Source: Doris montereyensis
Taxonomy: Eukaryota > Mollusca > Gastropoda > Nudibranchia > Dorididae
Direction of reading: 5' to 3'
Assembly (NCBI GenBank): GCA_037039925.1
Contig: JAXRKP010000572.1
Location: forward strand, 112,501 to 176,500
Length of the DNA stretch: 64,000 nucleotides
Part shown: piece after piece, positions 54,301-63,300 of the stretch
How positions within the stretch are numbered: the first letter of the stretch is position 1
Layout of the letters: each line of letters begins with the position of its first letter
The notes under the pieces: model-generated
Seen by the model: the letters and a program-made list of their open reading frames with translations, nothing else
Database searches by the model: none
What the model was told of the DNA's origin: nothing
Made by a program: the position numbers and the translations under genes

Positions 54301-57300
54301 AGGAAGGCGAAGTTATGGAGCCCAAGTCACTGTGATCACACATTGCCGTCTACAAAAAATGATTTAAGCTTTCCAACATGCGATTTTCATTTGATTTTAC
54401 CCACATCCTTAGCAACGGTGATCCTGAGGTTTTTGGTTGGATGCCAATTTCGTCTCATACTGCCCTGGGATCATTAATATGCACAGGGTATTTTGTTCAA
54501 GAGAGTGGACCTACTTTTTCATTATTTGTGTGCAATGCCAATAGGTGTTGATGAAGTCACCTGGACCAGAAGGGTGGGCTTTGATTGAACAACTTGAGGA
54601 AATTGAAACGGTTGGACCAGAAGGGTGGGCTTTGATTCAACTTGAAGAAATTGATTTCAACCCGTCGTCATGGTCTGAAGCCACCTCTTGGTTTGAAGGA
54701 TTTGTCAGTCATGGTCTGAAGCCACCTCTTGGTTGAGTGGTGGCCGACACTTTTCCTCTGAACCACTGTCCCCCACGACATGCTAAGATCAAAACATCTA
54801 CCATGAGGGGAGGAAATAGAATTGCCATACTAAGCCCCGTCTTGCTGTCATGGTCTAAAGCTACCTCTTGGTTGCCATGAGGGGGAGCTGACATGGAATG
54901 AGGCGTTTAGCTCCTACTGCCAATCTGTCCCATGATGCATTGCGCGATCTCCCAGATCGGTGGTAGCTCTTTTGCGTGGCTGTTTTTTACTAGTGTTATT
55001 CATTGTGTAGTGACAGCAGAAGACGTACGCGCTGACTTTAACACTTAAATGTTATCTATGTAATCATGTGAATCAACATATATGACTAGATTTATTTAGA
55101 TATACATCATAAAATTGTGGGAAAATGGTTGCTATGGCAACTTCGACATCCCATGCGTGTCATTTCACGAGTTATTTTTTGCCAGTACCAGCCGGGAGAG
55201 CAGAGTACCTGGTGTTGCCATAGAATCTAATTCATAATTAAGATTTTGATATCACTCTGACTCTTGTCAATAAATATGTTACATCTCCCTGTGTAGAAAT
55301 GGTACCAGTAGTTATACTGCTTTTGTAATAACATTATTATTTATGAATAATGACGTGTGGTACTCACTGCCCTTGTAATTTACTATAATCAAATAGGGCT
55401 TCAGGCTCCACACAAAAGAGTTACCACCGATCTGTTTCTGAAACAAGGGCAGATAATTTTGCGTGCGCTAAACGTCCCATTACCATACTAAGCCCCACCT
55501 CACTGTAATGGTCTAAAGCCACCTCTTGGTTGCCATGAGGGGAAGAAATAGAATTAATACTAAGCCCCGCCTCTATGTCATGGTCTAAAGCTACCTCTTG
55601 GTTGCCATGAGGGGAAGAAATAGAATTATACTAAGCCCCGCCTCTATGTCATGGTCTAAAGCTACCTCTTGGTTGCCATGAGGGGAGGAAATAGAATTAC
55701 CATACTAAGCCCCGCCTCTATGTCATGGTCTAAAGCTACCTCTTGGTTGCCATGAGGGGAAGAAATAGAATTACCATACTAAGCCCCACCTCTATGTCAT
55801 GGTCTAAAGCACAAGTCTTGGTTGCCATGAGGGGGAAAAAAGAATTACCATACTAAGCCCTGCCTCTATGTCATGGTCTAAAGACCTTTGACCATCCTCT
55901 GGCTTGTGATGAGTCTGGGAAAGAGACAAAGAATTATCATACTACAGCCCAAAAATCTATGTTATCCCATCCTTAAACCTACCTATGAGGGGAAGAAATA
56001 GAATTCTCTTCATACTAAGCCTAGCACTGTCAGTTTCATGGTCTAAAGCCACATCTTGGTTGCCATGAGAGGAAAAAACTAGAATTGGGCCTACAGTGGC
56101 ACTAAAACGCTGTCATGGTGCTGGGGAACAAGTCTGGCACGAAGGCACTGGTAAAAAAGTCGGCCGGTTGAATCAGATAGTTGGCACCGTCATGTGCCAA
56201 GTCGTGCAGCAGTTGTCGCTGCCAGCCGTAACACTGACCTTTGACCATCCTCTGGCTTGTGATGAATTTCACGTCTGGGAAACGAGACAAAGATTTGATG
56301 TGTCAAATTAAACATGCCAAAAATGTATGTTTTTATTCTATCCTTTAAAACTTGTACCTGTGGGCCTAGGTCTTTCATAGGTCTTTCATTAAAATTTCTA
56401 CAGTTCCCTTTTCCTAAACTCTAGCACTGTCAGTTTATATGTTTTCACTTTAGCACTACAACTTGTATGTGTGGGCCTACAGTGGTACTAAAACTTGTAT
56501 GTGTGGGCCTACAGTGGCACTAAAACTTGTATGTGTGGGCCTACAGTGGTACTAAAACCTGTATGTGTGGGCCTACAGTGGTACTAAAACTTGTATGTGT
56601 GGGCCTACAGTGGTACTAAAACTTGTATGTGTGGGCCTACAGTGGTACTAAAACTTGAATGTGTGGGCCTACAGTGGTACTAAAACTTGTATATGTGGGC
56701 CTACAGTGGTACTAAAACTTGTATGTGTGGGCCTAAAGTGGTACTAAAACTTGTGTGGGCCTGTCGTGGTACTAACACTTGTGTGGGCCTGTCGTGGTAC
56801 TAAAAATTGTGTGGGCCTGTCGTGGCACTAAAACTTGTGTGGGCCTGTAGTGATACTAATTAGATTAATCATCTAAGTCATCACAACTCCCACAGCAGAG
56901 GTAACAATCACAGCAAATTTTCTTCAAGGCCATTACGGCCCATAGAGCCGGAGCATATCCCAGTTTCAATAGGCTGAAGCAGAACAGGTGACAATGATCA
57001 CCTCCTGACCAGGACGCTAGTCTGACGCAGGTTTTACTCCCCAGCTAGTGCTTGTAGCCAATGGCACCCTGGGTAGAGTGGGGAAAATGTGTGTCATGTG
57101 CCTTTCCCAAGGCACACAACACGTTGGACCGCTTTGCTAGGATTTGACTTCGGGACCTGACCTCATGATCTCCGGTTTGGCAGCGCAATCACTTGGCCAC
57201 CGACACCACACATAGGTGTGGAAGCGCACAACAAAACACGGCCCCTTGGGGTTGACACAGACAAGAGGTGACAACGACAACGGCTACAGCGAGACTAACC

Positions 57301-60300
57301 GTTCATTTCAAGGGCAGATGGGTAGCTGTGCTCCAGTGGCGGTAAAGACGAAGAGCTCATGAACCGCACCACATTGTTTCCTGTAACGTGAACGTCCTAA
57401 TGAGAGAAAGGCATAAGATTTTGATTTGACTTCATTTACCCACATCATCCACAACTAAGGCAATCTTGGGGATTTTGGTAGAATATCTAATTTTGTCCCA
57501 ACTGCCTTGTAAACAGGCAAGGGATCTTTAAGTGCACAGTGTTGTAATCTGCACACGGGACCTCCTTTTTATCGTCCGTCTCCGATGGGACTAGGTGTCG
57601 ATCCACCTACGTGGACCAGAGGGGCAGATTTTGCTGGAATGACTCTAGCAAAATTTTCAACCTTTGGTAGGGCTCGAAACCCCTACCTTTTGAGTAGGGA
57701 GGTCGACACATTATCTCTAGACTATCATGTCCCCCTACAGGATAAGAGAAAAGGAAAAGTACAAAGCATGACATCTTACATCAACGTTCCTACATCAAAG
57801 TAAAGTCAAACAGTGGTACTTATTTTCATTATCTACAAAAAGTACACAAGAAGAACGCCATAGCTCACTGCAGTCACAGAGGTGTGGTCTGCGTTGTACC
57901 CCTGTGACACACAAGTCTGACCTACATTCAATCAGGTGTAACATTTTCATTGATGCTGGTAAAGAGAAACGCTTTGTTGCCTGTAAGAGAAAATCCTTAA
58001 CTGCACAACGATGCTTGCCTCGTTGAAATTTACCCAGTCCACCATTGCGGTGATCTCCTGAAGTGATTTTTTTTGCTTTTGAGTTTAGGTTTTTGCTTTT
58101 AGTATGTACATGAGTAACTGTCAAAATACAGTCATCCTATATCATTGAAAAGTTTGTAGCGTCCTTGGTTGCCATAGAAATGGCCGCCATCTTGGATTGA
58201 CCCAATTTTCAAAATCTATCTCCTGCCTTAGTATTGAATAAAATCATTCAAAACCTGTGTAGATCGACTTTTCCATTCAATATCTAAAGAGTGATGTCGG
58301 TTTTTTAAAACTATTTTGGATAGTTTTTATTATTATAAATTTTTGAAAATACTATATATCACGAATGTACAAAAAATGACATTTCTATGAACAAAAAAAA
58401 TAATTTCTCAAAAAGTGTACAATACATAAAAAAACCCACATATCATTCTATTAACATTGACAAGAGGAACCTGTGTGCAAAATATAATACAAATCGTTCG
58501 GTAAACAGCGGAGATAGAATTTTAGCGTGAAAAAACTACATTTCGAGAAAATGCAAGTAAAACAACCAAAAGAAAATAACACAAATCTAACACTTTAGAC
58601 GGGTTTCCCTTGTTGTAGCAGCCTCCTTACTCTTTCGACAGTCTCTGGCACTGTTACTAATGTAAAGTGGATTATAAATCTATATTTAGTTGTGCACTGT
58701 TGTGAACACAGACGTCAAAATAACCAGTTATTTTTTCTTTCCCCTCTATATCCTATGCTTGTGCGAGTGTTTACATACACACTGATGCGCAATGCCTCTT
58801 ATATCACACAGCAATGAGCCAAAGCGACTAGCGGTGTCAGCAGATTAGCCGCCAATATATGAGTTTTTACTACCATCTTCTCAATCAGTGTTAGGGTCAT
58901 TTATGTCAAAATTTTGACTTTTTACCTACCCTCACCTGCAAAATATTTTGTAAAAAAAATAACATCATATGGACATTTTTCTGCAATAAACTTGTAGATA
59001 AATTATCGTTCTACCCAAATATGCAAAGAACAGAAAATTAACCTTTTGGTCCCAAACTCACCAGTCAAGGTGCCCCCCCCTCTCCCTTAAAAAGCAGAGT
59101 CATGTACTGTCGTAGCCACCTTTCATTGCCCGTTTATCATGGCAATCACAAGGGTGGACAGGAGATAATTAAACACGATAATTAAACACTCCACCTTGCG
59201 TTCTTGATTTCATGTCATACATCTACCGTTAACGAAGCTCGACTGTGAGTGACACCACTGGTGAATGCCAAGTTTGTTTGCTGTTATCAACTGGTCCTGT
59301 GGCTACAATACATTGTTCGTTTAATTCTGTATTTTACCATTCACAGAAGGGCTGAAGTGCCTAAAACTGTTGAGGAAAAACCAAGATCCCTCCGTCCCCC
59401 GGGCAATCGGGATACCCGGCTAATCGGGACGTTGTTACAATCCACCAAGATTTTCCGTTTAGAGAATTTCCACTGTTTCAGTACTTCAATGTTGTCCTAC
59501 CGCTTCTAAAAGAACAAACCAATCGTAAACTTGGACATATCCATCTGACCAGACCGCAATGAGGCAACGGTTAACCATCGTATCCAATGCATCCGAGAAC
59601 CTGAACCGCTGTCTGGCTTACCAGGATGGCCGGAGGAGAGGAGCAGGCGGCCACTTCGTCCAGCTTGTACACGGCCCAGAAGGGACACAGCTGGGGCGAG
59701 GTTCCCACACAGCGGATGGCGTGGGGCATCTGGGCGTGGTACCACCGGTTCAGATCAAAGATGGCCATCCAATAGTGAGATGCGCCACTGCCCTGCTTGC
59801 TGTCCACGCGCCACACAAATAGACTGAGGCTCTGGTCATGGCTATGAAGACCTGGGGGACGATAGCAAAGTCACAATCTGATGACATTTTTGAATACTGT
59901 TTGAAGGTTTACAGTAAAGAAGTGTACAAAGACCTGGGAAACGATAACAATACCCCAATCTGATGACATTTTGACTACATTTTGAAGGTTTACAGGAAAG
60001 AAATGTACAAAGAGCTGGGGGTCGATAACAATGCCACAATCTGATGACATTTTTGACTAAAGAAATGCACAAAGTTTAAAGGCTTACAGTAAAGAAATGC
60101 ACAAAGACATGGGAGTCTAAAGGCTTACAGTAAAGAAATGCACAAAGACATGGGAGTCTAAAGGCTTACAGTAAAGAAATGCACAGAAACATGGGAGTCT
60201 AAAGGCTTACAGTAAAGAAATGCACAAAGACATGGGAGTCTAAAGGCTTACAGTAAAGAAATATACAAAGACATGGGAGTCTAAAGGCTTACAGTAAAGA

Positions 60301-63300
60301 AATGCACAGAAACATGGGAGTCTAAAGGCTTACAGTAAAGAAATGCACAAAGACATGGGAGTCTAAAGGCTTACAGTAAAGAAATACACAAAGACATGGG
60401 AGTCTAAAGGCTTACAGTAAAGAAATACACAAAGGCCTGGGTGATGATAGCAAAAGCATGTGACCACATTTTTAATATGGTGTAAGCTCTAAAGGATTAT
60501 AGTAGAGAAATGTATTAAAAGACATGGGTGCTGGTCCAGGCAGGTGGATCGACATCTGGTCCCATCGGCAAGAGACGAATTAAAAGGAGGTCCTGTGTGC
60601 AGGTCAGACCACTCTGTGCAAGTTAAAGATCCCTTGGCTGTTTACAGGGCAGTCTGGGCTAAATTAAAAATCATACCAAAACTCCTGAAATCCCCCGTAG
60701 ATGTGAATGTGGGTGAAGTTAAATCAATCAAATCCACAATGGAGTCGTTGACATGGTGGGACAAGATAGAGAACAAAGGGTTGGTACCGACCTTGTGGGA
60801 CAAGGGAGAGAATAGAGGGTTGGTAACAACTTTCCTCAAAGGAGTAGTTGGACTTGTGAGACAAGGGAGAGAACAAAGGGTTGGTACCGACCTTCCTCAA
60901 AGGAGTCGTTGGCCTTATGGGGCAAGGGAGAGAACAAAGGGTTGGTGATGGTGTAGGCGTTGATCAGCTGACTCGACCAAATACTGCGTGTCTCACTGGA
61001 GTAGGGGTCTAGGGACAGCACATGGTCCATCCAGAAATAGACAGTCTCTAAATCCTGGTGAAAAGAAAAGATAAGAAGATACGTAACATAAGATAACTAC
61101 TTTTTCTTATCACATAATGCTCATTTCTCATTCTGTGCACATTAAAGGGCAAAGCTTTACAATGCAATCCGGGCAATTAAAAAAAAAATTCTACCACAGC
61201 CCTCAAGACCACCAAAGTTGTGGGTGTGGGTAGGGTTTTTGGACTGAAATCAATTCAAACCAAGAGAGATCTCTATCATATCACAAGAAAGTCCTGTAGT
61301 AGTACAGAGATAGGGTTTGGACTGGACTGGCAAGATAGGGTTTTGGACTGGAGAGATAGGGTTTTGGACACTGGAGAGATAGGGTTTTGGACTGGAGATA
61401 GGGTTTTGGACTGGAGAGAGAGATAGGGTTTTTGGGATAGGGTTTTGGAGGAGAGATAGGGTTTTGGACTGGCATGATAGGGTTTTTGGACTGGCATAGA
61501 CTAGGGTTTTGGACTGGCAAGATAGGGTTTTGGACTGGCAAGATAGGGTTTTGGACTGGAGAGATAGGGGTTTTAGATAGGGTTTTGACTGCAAGATAGG
61601 GTTTTGGACTGGAGAGATAAGATAGGGTTTTGGACTGGAGATAGGGTTTTGGACTGGAGAGATAGGGTTTTGGACTGGCAAGATAAGGTTGGGAAGTTTG
61701 AGTCCTGTATAGTAACTACCTATAAATCTATGGGTTTATTTTTCAAAGGTATATCAAGCCATGTTAGTCTTGCAGACCTTCCTCCTCTAATTGTATAAAA
61801 TATGAGTGAACATTTCACAGGTGCCATGTGCGCATTGTGCATGTTACATATCCCGTAGCAATTAAATAGGTGTGCCCCCTCCCTCCCCTGATAGGCTCTA
61901 GCATAATATAATCACACACACACACACAAAACAAACACCAACCTAAGAACAGACAAAAACATCCTTCCTCTGTCTCTCTCACCAAAATGATACTGCAGTG
62001 ACTCACTCTCTCACTCTGTGTTAGTGTGTTTGGGACATCCGTTAGACTTAGACCCTATGTTTCCCCCCGGACGGCTGGTGCTTGTGTGTGTATACAATGA
62101 GACACAAAAACATGGAGGTGCTCCGATGTGCCCAAAAAAAAACCCGGAAGATCCCCATCTCTGAGGAAAGAAGTAGGACCTTTCGGCAGTGCCAGCCAAC
62201 ATGAAGTGGTTTCAGGGTGAATTACGAGGAAACACTAAGATGACAGACATGTACATAGGCGAAAGGAAAGAAGAAGGAGCCACCAGCAGCTCACACAAAC
62301 GCACCATCAACACCAGTGGGAAATTGGAAACATTCATTATCCCAGGGAATTGACATCACCCAAAGGTCAAATAGAAACCCCAAAGACGGAAATTCATGTT
62401 AACCGAAGAAAAAAAAAAGAAAGAAAATAAATGAACCAAGAGAAAAAAGAAGGAAAAACAAACGCCTGAAAAATCCCATCCAATGCATTCACTCACATCA
62501 TAAAAGAGTCCAAAGTTTGGAAAAAATTCCTTCTTTGCAAAGCAAAGCTGGTAGAGAGAGATGGTAGCGATGGAACTGCTTTCTTCCCCTACAACGGAAT
62601 CATCGGTAGCGATCCATAGGTACAACAGCTTTCTGGGGTCGTTCTCTGGTTCGTGAAGGAGGAAGTGGGACACAGCCGGGCATTCGGGTTTGTAACGTGA
62701 GCTGTAGCTAAACGACAACAAAACAAAAGACACAAAGACATGCGGAGTAACTCCCGGAGATAAAAAAACAACTCTATTCAAACCAGGTAAAACAGCAACA
62801 AACATTTATAATAATCAAATGCGACGGCTAAATATGAAATGACTGTGGCATTTCTGGTTGCTTGTTTCGTTTCCTTTATTTGCTTTGCCTTAAATTTCCA
62901 TGGGGAAAATTCTAGTCCATTTGGAGTCGTGGCATTCAGTGATCCTCAAATTCTTAGGAGATTCTAGGATTTCACTGTGCTCTTCTGACCAAATTTTAGG
63001 AGATTCTAGGACTTCCTCTGCCCATCTGACCAAATTTTAGGAGATTCTAGGACTTCACTCTGCCCATCTGACCAAAATTTAGGAGATTCTAGGATTTCAC
63101 TTGCCCATCTGACCAAATTTTAGGAGATTCTAGGACTTCTGCCCAAAATTTAGAGATTCTAGGATTTCACTTTGCCCAAAATTTAGGAGATTCAAGGACT
63201 TCCTCTGCCCAGGGAAATTTAGAGATTCTAGGACTTCCCTTTGCCCAAATTTTAGGAGATTCTAGGACTTCCTCTGCCCATTTGACCTCTAGGACTTCAC

